Below are positions 12,564 through 26,095 of a stretch of 64,000 nucleotides of DNA, piece by piece. Origin of the DNA: Paracentrotus lividus (Eukaryota; Echinodermata; Echinoidea; Camarodonta; Echinidae); assembly GCA_940671915.1 (NCBI GenBank), contig CALNVZ010002974.1, positions 13,594,616 to 13,658,615 on the forward strand. Direction: 5' to 3'. The position numbers and the translations under genes were made by a program. The notes beneath the pieces were generated by a model. It saw nothing but the letters and a program-made list of their open reading frames with translations. It was not told where the DNA came from and did no database searches. The number at the start of each line of letters is the position of its first letter. Within the stretch, counting starts at the first letter, position 1.

Positions 12564-14446
12564 TATAGCCTATATTAACATGTCATGTAATCTCATCAAA
12601 TAAATTCTTGAAAAAAGATTTCAGTAAGTAAAAATCTACCTGCATTCTTGGTTTATGTCTACAGCTTATACACATGACGTCATCCTACACGTCACGTAAT
12701 TCAAATCATGGATCGGACAGTACCATCAACTGCAAGAATACCTAAAAGAAACGATGGTCTCTCACCTCGCCAATGAGGCTTTCGTATAAAGGGTCATAAT
12801 ACTCCATACTGTCTTAACTATTTATCTGACTATATTGCTCGATAAATGGATATGGCCAAATTTACTGGCACGGTCTTTATTGACAAGTGGCAAAGTTTCG
12901 ACTGTATAAGGTATTATTAGAAAAATTATGTATATAGTATACAGGGTCAAGAATTGAACTGGTTTGAGATTATTTAAAGAATATGAGAAACAAAAAGCAG
13001 GTATCATGGAATATGAATCTGGTTGGGGTTCGACAGTGTCAAGTGTGCCAATGTGCCAATATAGGCCCGCTTTTTTATATAGTTCATGATGGCGAATGAT
13101 CTTCCAAAAAATAATAATATATATAATAAATAGTAATATCCAAATGCAAATACTTGAATTTTATATGCATACGAATTACGAATGCTGTTGTTTTTTAGTG
13201 TAAAGAGTGAGGACATTGAAAACTGCGTTGAATTTTGATTTAAAAACTAGTTAAAGAGTGAATGGAATAAAATGATTCGGCATAAGTTCCAATATTTTAT
13301 GTTATTTGGTTCACAAATGAAACTGACGCAGTATAACATGTATTTGAGAAAAAAAATATTTGCATTAAAAAGTTAAATATCACTTTAAAAATGCTCCTTC
13401 GATTTCATATTTTTCTTTTGTTTTGGCGCCATATCCGACCAATTCTAAGCTTGGTCAATTGTGTTGTGATCCTTTGACTGTTCTTTATTACAAAAAGTAT
13501 TCTCTGTTAATACCATTGTCCAGTATGTTTATTTGTATGTTTCTATATTGTCTTTTTTTATAGGGCCCTCTCTGAAAAACAACGTTTCAATCATCGATGG
13601 AGCTACCCCTCAAAAACGAAGACTAAAAAATAAATGAATAACTTTGTTCGTTATTAATAATAATGTTGTAAATTATCTTTGTAACCTTAAACCTGGTGTA
13701 TAGTTTGGTAACAAAAAGGAATCGGCATAAACCGATTAAAAATAGTCTCATGTTGTTCACACATTGCACTAAAAGATATGTGTGAGAGAATTTTGTGATA
13801 TTCCTTTCACGATTTCCGGTGAATTTCAGTGAATTGTTTGTTTTTGAAACATAATGTAACGGTTTTTGAGACCTTTGCTGGGGGTCCAGTCCCCGAACTT
13901 CCCGCATGAATGGAGCGTAGCGATCTGTGTGTATCACCCACACAAGAGAATCCCCATTGTTTTCCATGTTGTGAAGCGCCTGTGCACACTAAGATGAGTC
14001 GGATTCCCGACTTATCTTTTTTTCATACTTTATCGTGAAATAAAGACACTACGAGATTTCATGTAATATACTTTCTTTTTGTACAGTTATAGGATTCAGT
14101 CTTTCATATTATTTCTACTATGAATCCAAATAAATGTTTCCTTTCCTCAACACTTAACACCCAGCTTTAAGGTCAGACAGGAAATCGCCAGGTATTTTAA
14201 GCTATTAAGTCAATAAATTGCCGCGTTATTGATGACTAATATCACCATTTACCTAAGCGTACGAGGTACACTTAAGGAAGGTCTGAACCCAAAATAAGTA
14301 TAAAAGGCAGAAAAATTAGATTTTTTTTTTTTTTTTTTTTTAAGTTTGAAGAAAATCGATTAATAATAGAAAAGTTATGAATATCTCAACGATGCACAAA
14401 AAATTGATCGCTATACCAAATTGGCAAACACCTGTGATGTCATAGG
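12564..14446. other. Unannotated sequence
   Basis: No gene recognised. 13830-13990 is locally GC-richer with partially overlapping open frames on the minus strand that show no motifs. A poly(T) run lies at 14322-14341. Confidence 0.45.
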
Positions 14447-15805
14447 GGCACAACTTGCCATGCATTTTTTATATCGTTTTATTATAAATTTTCTCTTATT
14501 TGTCAAGAAACTGTTTTCCTCATAACTTTGCAAATATATTGATGGCAATAGGGTACATGCAGGTAATATGGGCCCCAAGCTCATTTGCCTAATTTGCATA
14601 AATCGAATGACACACAGTCTAATCTTTGTTTATATGAATCAATAACTACTGCTCTAACTTTTATTGTGAGAAAAACAATTATCACAACTCCCCTGTCGCA
14701 ATATTCAAATGTTGACGTCATCACCAAGTGCCATGTTACTGCATGTGCAGGTATATGGCACACGTATTCATGTTTTTAAAAACTACAATGATTATACGTG
14801 TCTGGAATTTATTACTTAAAATGTTGAAAATCATTAACTTTAAGATATAATTTTGAATTATAAGACCCTTCAGTAAATCCTTTGACTATATATTTCATTG
14901 TTATGTATTTTGTATATTATTCTTTTTTAATATCATTTAAATATTATTTTCATTATACAAGTCAATATAGGCCTACAATAGTTATTTATATAATATATAC
15001 TGTGAATATACCCAAAATATCGTACCAAGAGATTGATGCCTCATCCCAATACTAAGTACCGGAATCATTTCCGCCATTTGGATGTCCATATACCTGCACT
15101 AATGTTGCTGTGTCAGCAAGCATTGAATGCCACATTGCACCCCTTCACTAAAACAAATTGACCTACAGCTAGTATAATCAAAATAAACTATGAGCTTACT
15201 AAATATACAAAACAATTGAGGTTACCCCCTCAAACACTCTTTCACCATCACATTCTGTGTAATATCAAATTTTACATCAGGGTAAAAAAATGCCGTAAGT
15301 TATACCTTGTTGGTTTTCAGCAATTTTCTCAGAGAAATTTCGGCATCAGATGCTCTCACGACGATTATTTTCGTATACAGTTCATATGAACAACATTATG
15401 GTGCTCACACCGGTCACCGGTCACCGGTCGACGGTCACGACCTGGTTTGCTTCAGGTGGCCCATATTACCTGCTGGCCCATATTACCTGCATGTACCCTA
15501 TGTTATTGCATCTATGCATGTTCATGAATGAGAATTGTAATGACATTTCAAAAGAAAAGTGATATTTTTCATGAAATTCAGCATTCATGAATATCTTTTT
15601 TCTATACTGAAAGCCTACTTAACATCTTTGTTTTTGCATTAATTTTCTAGATGGGATGCTGATTTTACAATATATGTATAGATGCAATAGCATATTGCCA
15701 TCAATATCTTGGCCAAAGTTATGAGGAAAACAGCTTCTCAACGAATAAAGTGAAAAATTTATCATAAAGCAATATAGAAAATGCATGGCAAGTTGTGCCC
15801 CGATC
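14447..15805. mobile_element. Large imperfect foldback
   Basis: 14447-14575 (gcacaacttgccatgcattt ... ggcaatagggtacatgcagg) is found inverted at 15692-15804 (catattgccatcaatatctt ... gcatggcaagttgtgc). A further inverted piece is at 15463-15515 (ggcccatattacctgcatgt). Short direct repeats (caccggtcaccggtcaccgg) lie at 15409-15428. No coding signal. Confidence 0.65.
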
Positions 15806-15839
15806 ACGTGTTGCCAATAAACCATACACGCATGCTTCT

Positions 15840-17331
15840 TCCAGATATCTCCGGAAAGATTATATTTTAGGGGATCAGGTAGGGGGGAAAATCCCGAGAA
15901 ATCATTGAAATAGGGGTCTTTTAGCATTTTCCCCCCGACCTATTTTTATTTACGGCTAGTTTTCAATTCTTTGAGGAAAAACCATGAAATATATAATCCA
16001 AAAACCTGAGAAAATGGGGTAATTTTGCTGGCTACCCCTTTAAAAGCATATTAATAGGGGGTAATTTTGATGCAGCTTCCCCTCCAAAAACCTGTAATAT
16101 TGGGTAATTTTGACACGGCTTCCCCTACTGATAGTGGGTATCTCCGGAACGAGCATAGTTACGTGTATGGTTGTATGGTTACGTATATGGTTGACTGCTC
16201 CTGAAATGGTGGGGGGGGGGGGCGGGCCTTACAGCGCTTAGAAATTTTGAAACCTCCGCTAATTACTTATTCCCTTGAATGTCTTTTCGAATCCTATGTA
16301 AACAAAACAAAGAAACATTCACTGTGGACCTGTTTCACATCGAAAAAAAAATTAGGCCTACGTTGGAGATAAGATTATTACAGACGTATTCTTTCCTTAA
16401 TCTTCTCTAGTACAGAATCCACAGTCACAATCTATTTCACATAGATGGGCTTGTGGCGGGACTTCTCTGAGAAAAGCCTTTCTATACCATTCATAAACTA
16501 ATTATTCCCTCCACGTGGCCATGCTCGGACATCTTCATGGCACAGCTGCTCATAATCCCACCAACCCCATATCCACTACGACAAACACCATTGGACTGCC
16601 ACGATCAGAGTCTGCGCTTCAGGTCCGACTGCCTAGACGCTTTGGTATAGGCGTAGACGATTTCATACTATTCTTAGCACACCACAAACATTTCCCGAAT
16701 CGCACTATCTCGCACGCCTCTGATGATTTCTTTTCGACTATATCTTTGCCTATGCAATGTCACTACCACAACACCCGTTTCAATGTACGTCCATACTCCC
16801 ACAACAGACAGCTTTCTCGACTTATCCCTCTATATATATATTCTGCACTCCTCCTTTCCTCTTCTCTCACTCTTCCTCTCTCTCTCTCACTCTTATCATC
16901 CTCTTATCCCTTCTTTCTTAATTATCTATAAATCTTTAATCTACTTCTAAAATTTTCGAAGATTACTCACACCTCCTACGTATCTAGGTCTACCATACAT
17001 GACTAAGATAAAGACCGCGAAGGTCATCTACCTCAAGACATATAATCAATCAAATACTCTAACGCTTAACCACACAAGGAGTCATAAAAGTGTTGAAAGC
17101 ATTAAGCTCGACACTTATCTACCATTATGTATACATTGCCACAATTAACCTCAACGACAGCGGTCAAATATTGCATCTTTAACCAATCGGGACCGGTTCT
17201 CCGGCCTGTATATATTTATATTTATATATAGAAATGAAGAATAAATAAAGTTCTGCATCGGATCAGAGTCAAGTAATAATAAACAAATGGTAAATAAAGC
17301 AATCCGTGACTAATTGAAGTAATGTAATATT

Positions 17332-17384
<53 letters not shown>

Positions 17385-18028
17385 TTTCTTGCACATCCCA
17401 AGAATCAGCAGAGCATTTCTTTCAGAGATTGAGTTCATTTTCGCCATTCTTTTGATTTTGGTTTTGCTGTTGATTTTTTAGGTTCGAGGCTGAGGATACA
17501 ATTCACGACAAAATATCGCTCTTCAGGATTTACAGTATTAAAAGTGAAATAATAACTTGCTCTGTGTAACCATATTAAAATGCGACTTAGTTATTATTGA
17601 TTAGCGCCCTCTTTCTTTAGTCATTAATCATTCATAAAAATAGAATATATCAAGGTTTGTTTTTTAATCATATTAAATAGTCATTAGATAACTAAAATGG
17701 GCTGAATTAATGGTGACTGGTGATGGGAAAGAGTGTGTCTGACAGGAAAATAAATATAAATTAAGGGGTATTTCTTTGATATTTCAAAAATATAGATGAG
17801 TACACGTACTCACAAGTTTCGCACTTGTTGACAATACCATCCACTCGCATTTTCATCGGATAAAATTCACAACCATTACCGCAGACTTAAATTTCCCCAC
17901 CTTCCCCGGTGTCAACTTGAGATTTGCATTTATTATTTATTTATTTATTTTTTTTTTGTTTGGAGCGTGTAAGGTGTAAGACATATCAGGACAATAAGCT
18001 CCTAGTACAACAAACACCAGAATATTAG
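15840..18028. other. Unannotated sequence with simple repeats
   Basis: 15885-16140 repeats a diverged phrase of the form gggtaattttgacacggctt cccc three times. 16201-16222 is G-rich. 16430-16830 is GC-richer and holds a 138-codon open frame without recognisable motifs. 16835-16920 is CT-rich. Confidence 0.4.
17332..17381. repeat. (TA)n microsatellite
   Basis: Uninterrupted TA dinucleotides for almost 50 bp. Confidence 0.9.
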
Positions 18029-18220
18029 GGTGGTATCTCACTTCGGCGAGACGTCTCCATGACAGAATAGAAAATGTCGTCTCCGGACGGATAAAAAGTA
18101 TTAGAGACGTCTCCGAGACGTCTCCACGATGTCGGAGACGTCTCTAAGACTTTTTATCCGTCGCTGAGACGAATTTTTTTATTCTGTCGCGGAGACGTCT
18201 CCGCGAAGTGAGATACCACC
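18029..18220. mobile_element. Foldback element with GAGACGTCTC repeats, first copy
   Basis: Nearly symmetric: it starts ggtggtatctcacttcggcg and ends gcgaagtgagataccacc, with the palindromic word gagacgtctc recurring through both arms and a mirrored gacggataaaaag / ctttttatccgtc block. It would fold almost entirely on itself. No open frame. Confidence 0.85.
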
Positions 18221-20227
18221 TCAGGTGTTAGATTTTTGGTTGGGGTAGTTGTAAGGGTAATGGGCTGGGTGGGGGGGGGGGAATCGGTGACGTCTTATTA
18301 TATTCCACACGGAAATTCAATGATATACACGAAGGCAGTGTTTTTGTTGTTTTTGTTTTTTACACATCTTGCCTGATATTAGTTTTCTCTTTTTTTCACT
18401 AGCTGATGATCACTTCCTTTTCAAAAAATAAAAAAATATATTAAAAAGAATAAAAAATAAAAAATAAAAAATAAAATAAAATAAATAAATGCGAGCGCTT
18501 AGAAAATAAAAATTCTAGTGAAGTGATTTATTTTCTTTGTAATTCATTCAGAAAAAGATGACATCATCCTTAAAATCAAACAAGCCATATTAAAAACATC
18601 TTTTAAGAAAAATTAGTTAAAAAAAATTAACATGATGATTGTGGTGATATATGTCGGCATACCATATCTGTCACAATCGAATCTCTTTAAACAAGGAGTA
18701 GGCAGGCCATTTTGATTTATCTTTCAATATTTTTGTAAACATCTACAAAAAAAAAAAAAAAAAAAAAGAAGAGAAGAAAAAAAAAGAAATAAATAGTGAA
18801 TGTAAAAAAAAAAAAACATTTCAAATGATATTATGATGCCCTTCCAGTTACCCCCTACCCCTAGATACCTGCACCCATCGGACAGACGGCCGTAGACTGC
18901 AACGTAAGCTCTATGGTTGTTTACATTCCTAAAATTATGCACTTCATACTGGGTTAAATACTCTGTGGTTACTCCACTGATATTAGTGGGTCACTCCCAG
19001 TTTTGTCTGGCCTAGGTGTGTGACCCGCTTTGTCATGGGTCCTGGAAAACTGGGGCACTTTATTACGTAACTCCTGCAATAAACAATGATCTTCTCACGA
19101 TATCGGAAAACGTGAGTTAGTGTCCTACTCGATTATTACGTAGGTATAAAACAAACACCATACATATTTTTATTTGGTCAGACGTCAACAAAAATGCCAT
19201 AAAATGCTTTTAAAAACTTAATAACTCAGAAAATATCACACTGACATCTTCATAGCCGAATGACTTTTCCGAAAAAGACGAAACAAGGAAAAATTGAAAA
19301 GGGTTGTCAAAATAACCCCTCTACAAGAATGTAGTCGTCCGAGGCACGTGTATCTGACAAATGTGTTGATGGGTTTCCGATGGTGTACAAGTCTGATATT
19401 GCTTCGGGAATTACCTAAGCGACCTAATTCTAGGTTGAACTCACGTTGTTCGTGTACAGACGATAAGGATGGTGGTATCGATGGATGAGTAAAACCAGAA
19501 AATAATTACACAGTGCATTTTTTCCTCTCTACGATCTATCGTACTTTCAAGATAGAAACTGCCCTCATTGCCAGATACCTGGAATGAATAAACTACTCGC
19601 TCAATGATCAGCTGAAGTATAAGAAGGAAATAGCAGCCAGTAAACTTTTGAGACGGTATCTCGCGTGTAAAGAACACAGACGTGTCTTCGCTCAACGACT
19701 AGTTCGGAAACTAGTGGCCGTTGACAACCATAAACTCGGTCACCTCCCTCAAGTTCAAATCTCATCAGGATCCTAGGCCCTGCCTCCGTCTAGATGGGAA
19801 GAAAAGTGGACTTATGATCTTATCTTCAAAGTTTTTGGAGCTACATTGCACAATTTGAGAGGATTTATATCAGAGAAAGTGGTACAACTGTTATTCCTAG
19901 TTCTTCTCTCTTGTTTGGTGGAACTCAACTCGACTGTTTCAACTTAGCAAGTTTTCTGAATCGTATAGATCTGGATTCTACCAGGACAGTCACTTCAAAC
20001 TCAAGATTCTGATGAATGGAGCTTTGTCTTGAGAAATTCCGAGGTTTACACGGATTAATAGTCGATTTAATCTGCTCTATTCTAACTGTTAACAGTTAAG
20101 ATTTCAAAGCTCAACCAGTGATACGCTAGAATCGATCATTGGAAGATCATCCTTACTTTGTTTTGGCTTGTGGACTTTTTGAACTAAACCGGCCTGGTGG
20201 TATTTGGAATTGGAGTTTCGGCAACAG

Positions 20228-20233
20228 GTGAGT
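20228..20233 (+). promoter_or_regulatory. Strong splice-donor-like site, candidate end of a non-coding 5' exon
   Basis: CAG/GTGAGT is a consensus donor on the same strand as the receptor. The upstream 300 bp is moderately GC-rich. Linkage to the acceptor at 30330 is only a guess; the intron would be about 10 kb. Confidence 0.18.
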
Positions 20234-23200
20234 TTCCTTGACCGAACATTTATGTTCACATCTTTTATTTGAAACAATAGATTCTTCTAGATCTATGGCC
20301 CAAAAATCTATGGCAATAATCGTAATTTGAACAACATTTGTTTTGGTTTTTGTTTTTGTTTTGAGTCTAGACTTTAAAAGTCAGTTTGTTTTGTCTCATC
20401 AGAGGTCTAGATCTAGATTCTAGACTAGGATCTACATAATTTTCAAGAAATTCAACTTATCTAGGCCATTATGTAGTCATAGCCATAGAGTCACTGAACT
20501 GCAGAGCGGATTCTACTTTGAGAAAATATATGCCTCTGCCTAAGTTTTTAACCTTAGGCCTACAGTTTTTGTCATTTAGTTTGCAGTTTGATTTGGCTTT
20601 GGTCTTCGTAGGATGTTCCGGAGTTTACACTATATATTGATGGGCCTTGGGCTTTGTTTTATGTCACTAGTCTAGTCTGTGTTGAAATTATTTGTCTGAT
20701 TTCTGATGCTGAATGGATGAATGTTTTGATGTATGATTACGAGTCACTGTATTCTGTAATCTGTCTAACTTTAAAGATCCATTCAAATATCCATATTTCA
20801 TGAGATTATGAATTGTCCATAAATCTTTCAATCCACAAATCCTTACATGGGATTTAACAAGCATGTATAGATCTGCAATTCTTGATTCTTGCGGAGGATC
20901 CTCCACTAATTACAAAATTATAAAGGCTGTCGAAAAAAATATATATATCATTAACGGTCGCTCCGCACGATCAGCAATCGACCTGTGTGTGTATCTGGAG
21001 CACATGTCGCGTGTCCAGTCCACGTGAGACTTGCAAACAGAGACGTAGACCGGCTATTTTAAGGCAGGCAATCATGTTGGAGATGCTCGAGCAAAAACAA
21101 CCAGCGCCATAGATTAAAAGATTTCAATCATCATATTGCAGTTTAGGGATATCCATTAAGTGTTTACAATCTTGTCCGATGTGTGTATGATTTTGGTAAG
21201 GTTATTTGTCTGATTTGTGTAGTTTTGTAATATATTGAAGTATGAATCAGCGATTTTAGGTGTTTGATTATATTTTTTCTTTGGATCAACTCTGTGTTTC
21301 GCCTGCCTTTTATCGGTCGCATCCGCAGCTGATTACGTAATACCAAGCATTGATCATGGTAATGCATTGTTGCCTAGTCTGTGTTGTTGTTGTATTCAGA
21401 AGTGGAGTAACACCTCATAAAAGAAACATATTTGTACGTAAAAAGTACAGCCCTTGCACATATCTCCTTTTTCAGGATAACTCTATTTTTTTCATTATTT
21501 TTTTTAAATATTAACTTTAGACTTCAGAATGAAACATTTACTCTAGAGCTCTCTTTTCAAATATTAATTTTTTTAAGGCATATAACATGACAGGTTAAAT
21601 CTCTGACAGAAGACACTATTAAGTTTATTCTTGTGAAAATAAACATGAAATGAATTTTTTCCTTTGCAAATGGGAATTCCTAAATACATTTTCTTCCGTT
21701 AGGCCTACATTTTCACAAATAGAATACCAGTTTAGTTTGTAGTATTGTAGGTCAAAATACAGGCCTTTTATATTTTGATGACAGTCTCCATTGCTTCAGA
21801 CCTGTGACTTTTGGAATGTGTTGGTTGGTTGTTTCATTATATAGCTCTAAGTTCAGAACATTCAGTTGTTATTCATTTCTCCTGATGTTTAATAGCGTTT
21901 GCTTATAATTGTAATATAATAATGTCCTACAAATCAAGTAATTTATTATCTTTTTATTTGTTTATTGCATTAATAATCTTGAAATTGCATTTGGAGATGT
22001 TTGTTTTATTTCAAAACTGTTTCTCTAACACTTTATTTTGTTTAAAATTCATGTATTTCCTCATAGGAGGACTGTTTGATATTGTGCACTGTGTCACCCA
22101 GTCAGACATCATAGCAAGCTAGCTCTCTGAAAGCACTGTCATACATGCATTAGTTGGAAATTCAGACAGCCACAACAGTACATAGTTTGGTTTACCATCG
22201 CTATATTTTTACCATGACAAGGACGGATCTAGGTTTTTTCCAAGGAGTTGGGGGGGGGGGTGACCTAATGACGATGAGCCGTTTGACGGCGAGTGGTGGG
22301 AGAGCCCAATCCAAACCCCTGTCCCAATATTTTTCTTGTTTTACTGTATCAATTCTGTTGCTAAAAAAAAAAATCAATTTGGAAGATAAAAGGAAAAAAA
22401 ATATATAGGTTTGCTATACTTCAATCTACCACATATTAAACATGGGTGCCTAAATATATTGTTCATTGAGGGTGGGGGGGGGGGTTAATCATTTTGATCC
22501 TTCCCCAGTACCATGTTAATCTGTGTAACTGCTGAAAAAAATTGATTGCCTCACAAATTTTATGACTTTCTTTTTTTTTTTTAATTGTGTAGGCGTATTA
22601 GTACTATTAGGCATTTTTTATCCAAAAAAAGAGAGAAAAAAAAAAATCAATATTGGGGTTTTCAAATCTACAATTGTTGAGCAAAAAACAAACAAATACG
22701 GACATTACCAGCAGAATCTAAATGACGTACATTTCGCAGAATAGCCCATTGAAACGTTCAAAATCGATTGTTTGCATATCTTTATTTGGATCTGAGCCAG
22801 GCCGAGCTACCTTGGTTTGTAAACATATAGCTTGCTAGAGCAGTCAGACATAACTTTACTCTTTGTTCGTACCAAGTTCAAGGGAAGTTTGCAGGTCTAT
22901 GGTTGCCCCAATTTGAGTACAAGCTAGAGCATGTACATGTAGTCTGTGTCGAGCAGTCCCGTTTTCAATACAAAATAATGTTGCCATTTTTACCTCAATG
23001 TCAAGACCATTAGATATTCACACTAAATATTGTCTAAAATGCATGGAGAGCAAACATATCCAGCGCATTATTTGTGAATGAACAATGATGAAGACATTTT
23101 TAACAAGTTCCATTCCAATTTACTTTCGTCTATAGTAACTTTATATTGGCGTAGTTTAATTACCCGGGTACCTCCCCCCTCCCCAACCCAAACATGATAA

Positions 23201-26003
23201 TTTGTATAGGCCTACATACACATCTATATCCCCTGCTCCGTCATTATATGAATTATTCCTGGCACTCTAATGCTATGCTGTAATAAAAAAAAAAATAAAA
23301 AAAAATTTAGAAATTGAAGAAAGAATGATTATGACAACGATAATATTTTAAGATACTCTGTACAAAAAACAAAAATTGCTGAATTTTCTATTTCTATAGG
23401 GACCTGCCCATGCACAAATTGTTTAGCAGAAAAGATACTTGAAGAGTTTTGAAAAATGTGTCTTTTGTGATGAAGTCAAGGTGCCGTGCTGTGCTGGGAG
23501 CCTGATTTTCTTTCCGGGGTCACAAACCAAACCCCTTTATTTACTTTTCTGTAACATGAATCTAAAAAGTGGAGAAAGAAGAATAGATATAGATCTAGGC
23601 CTACATGTACAATGCATTCGATCAGCCGAATCACATTTATTAAGATGAAACTTTTACGTTGATGATTACAAAAGTTTAATATTGGGCTTTCAGGGAATAA
23701 AGATGTCAAAAAATAAAAAGAAGATATTTTCAATGAATGACAATGAGTTTGATCAATCAGGATCAATTTTGGGTTTTGGGTAGTACATACATAGCACCAA
23801 ATCGCTAGATCTCCTATCGATCATAGGAGATGTGAAAGCTTATTGGAGATCTCCAATTTAAAAGCCTTTGATACAAAAAGGATTCATTGTTCGTATTAAG
23901 TCCCTGGGATAGGACTTGGAAACTATAGGACCCCTAGTTTAGCTTGTAATTGCTTCTAAAAAATCAATCCATCAAAAGACAAATTCTAATAGAACAATTC
24001 CAGGCGGATTCACCTCCCACGTTAACGGAAGAGGTCGCATAACCTTTACACCAACTCTGATTAATCTCCAGAGAGGGGAATACAATAGGGAACAAATCGA
24101 TTGCAACAGTACAAACGGTACGTGGAATGTCAACTTAGTTCCTGCTACGTGCAACAGGAAACGATGTTCTAAATGGAGCTGGCCATGTTTTGCCATATGG
24201 AGAGAAACTAGGGCAGTTCATTTCTGTCTGTGCACTTGGACTTGAGTCAAAAGTTTAACCTTCCTTTCCAGGCTAGCTTTGCCTTTGTGTTTGCATGAAC
24301 CTATGTGGAGTGGTACAGGAAGGCTTGTGTTTTTAAGGGGTAAATTGACTCGCAATTCCACAATATTTGCAAAGTATACTATGCATGTAATTAACCTACA
24401 CATAGGCCTACATCTGTGTATAATGTATACCATGTAATTATCATGGATTATTATTGAAATCATGATATTTTTGTCATCACAAGCTAGTCTCTTTGCAGAA
24501 ATTGCTTATGAAAACATTAGAATAAAGGCCGATCATAAGGCATACAGTGTACCTCTCTGTCAATGATTAGAGGCCTACATGATAGGCCTAGATCATTTCA
24601 TGACATAAAATTTCTCCCTCGCTTTTTCCGCCCTAGGACTACACCTTCCCCTCCTTTTCATCATAGATGGTGTTCTATTTCCCACTCTGATCTGTGCACA
24701 CGGCTGGGATATTGTTATTGTCCCAGATTGTGAACTTGCCATCCGAAATGGTGCCATGCACCTAGCTCCATGGTTTCATTATAGAGGTCGGGTTCAACCC
24801 TCCCGAATTCGGCTGGGTGATAAATGGGTCAACAGAGTCGAATTTTAGTGGAGCTGTTTTTGTCGCAGATGCTGCCTGTAATACGGGCTCTGCTCCAATA
24901 TCGCTGTCGTGGCCAGGATGCCCAAGTACACATGCGCAGTGGGGTACCGAGCTCAATTTAATTTCTATAGACTCTGCCTGCGCTGTTTCATCGTAACTAG
25001 GTCAAGTAACTTGCAATTGCACAGGACATATAGGTCTCCCATAAGCGCTTTGAAAAGGTCAGCGCCAATAAATATAGGTTTCATTCGTTTACCTAGTTTT
25101 CATGAGGCCAATAATTGTTTCAGCCTTGTCAGTGTTTGAAAAACTGAAAGTGCTTGCTCCTCACTTGATATTATTGCAAAATGATGTAAATTGGACCACT
25201 TTAGTCATTTATAACGGATGTAATTTGACCTATAAAGAATGATAATGGCACCAATTAATTACCCCATTTTCCTTTTGTTTACCCAGTAGATCTAAGAAAA
25301 TTATTGTCTTCTACACCCTTCTGACTATGAATTATAAAGAAGCTTCATGGGAGGATTTTTATTAAAATTATATATTTTTTTATTACTATTTTACTTTAGT
25401 GTGTAATAAATCCCCAGTGTGTTTGTAGATCTAAGGCTTGATTTGCGTATGAATGAACAAAATCTTTGTCTGTTTACTGACCCATACGAAAAAGCAAAAC
25501 ATATTGACAAACATATAAATATAGGTTTGTTATGAAAGCTTTATTATGAAAGTACAAGAATATTTGGCATAGCAATTCTCCAATCAACTATATTAATTGT
25601 CGTCCCTATATTATAGTGGGTCATTGGTTTATATTTTTTTGTTGTAATTGCAAATCACTGGTTGGGTTTGCTCCCTTGATTAAGAGTGGAGGTATAGTAC
25701 AGTCCTTGCACTTGAGATGATAAACCCATTTCCAAGAGATTTGTCATCAGTCTCTGCTGAACTGCATTTGCTGGCGTCCACTTATATATTTGCATTGATT
25801 GACATGTAATCTTGACTTTGTTTAGTTGATGGCCATTTCTATTTTGGTCAAAGGTACATGTAGGTCGGGTCAATGGAGTCATCTTTCTATAAATGGGAGG
25901 GGCTAGATGTAAGATATAGGAGATATTTTGATATCATTGGCATTTTTTGTTTCTCTCTCTCTCCCCTGCTCTCTTGGTAGTCCTTTCCTACCGTAGTCTG
26001 CAG

Positions 26004-26095
26004 GCAGATACCCTTGTCTGCTGCATAGTGTTTTAAAACACTATGCAGATACCCTTGTCTACTGCATAGTGCTTTAAAACACGGTCTTAATCCTG
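26004..26095. repeat. Short tandem duplication containing a perfect 28-bp palindrome
   Basis: The phrase gcagatacccttgtct.ctgc atagtg.tttaaaacac occurs twice in tandem, about 50 bp apart. Positions 26021-26048 are a perfect palindrome centred on ttttaaaa. Could be a regulatory dyad or a slippage product. Confidence 0.7.

Noticed and set aside
16515..16931. 138-codon plus-strand open frame
   Set aside because: No recognisable domain; the C-terminal third is a CT-rich low-complexity tract. Kept only as a note in the region entry.
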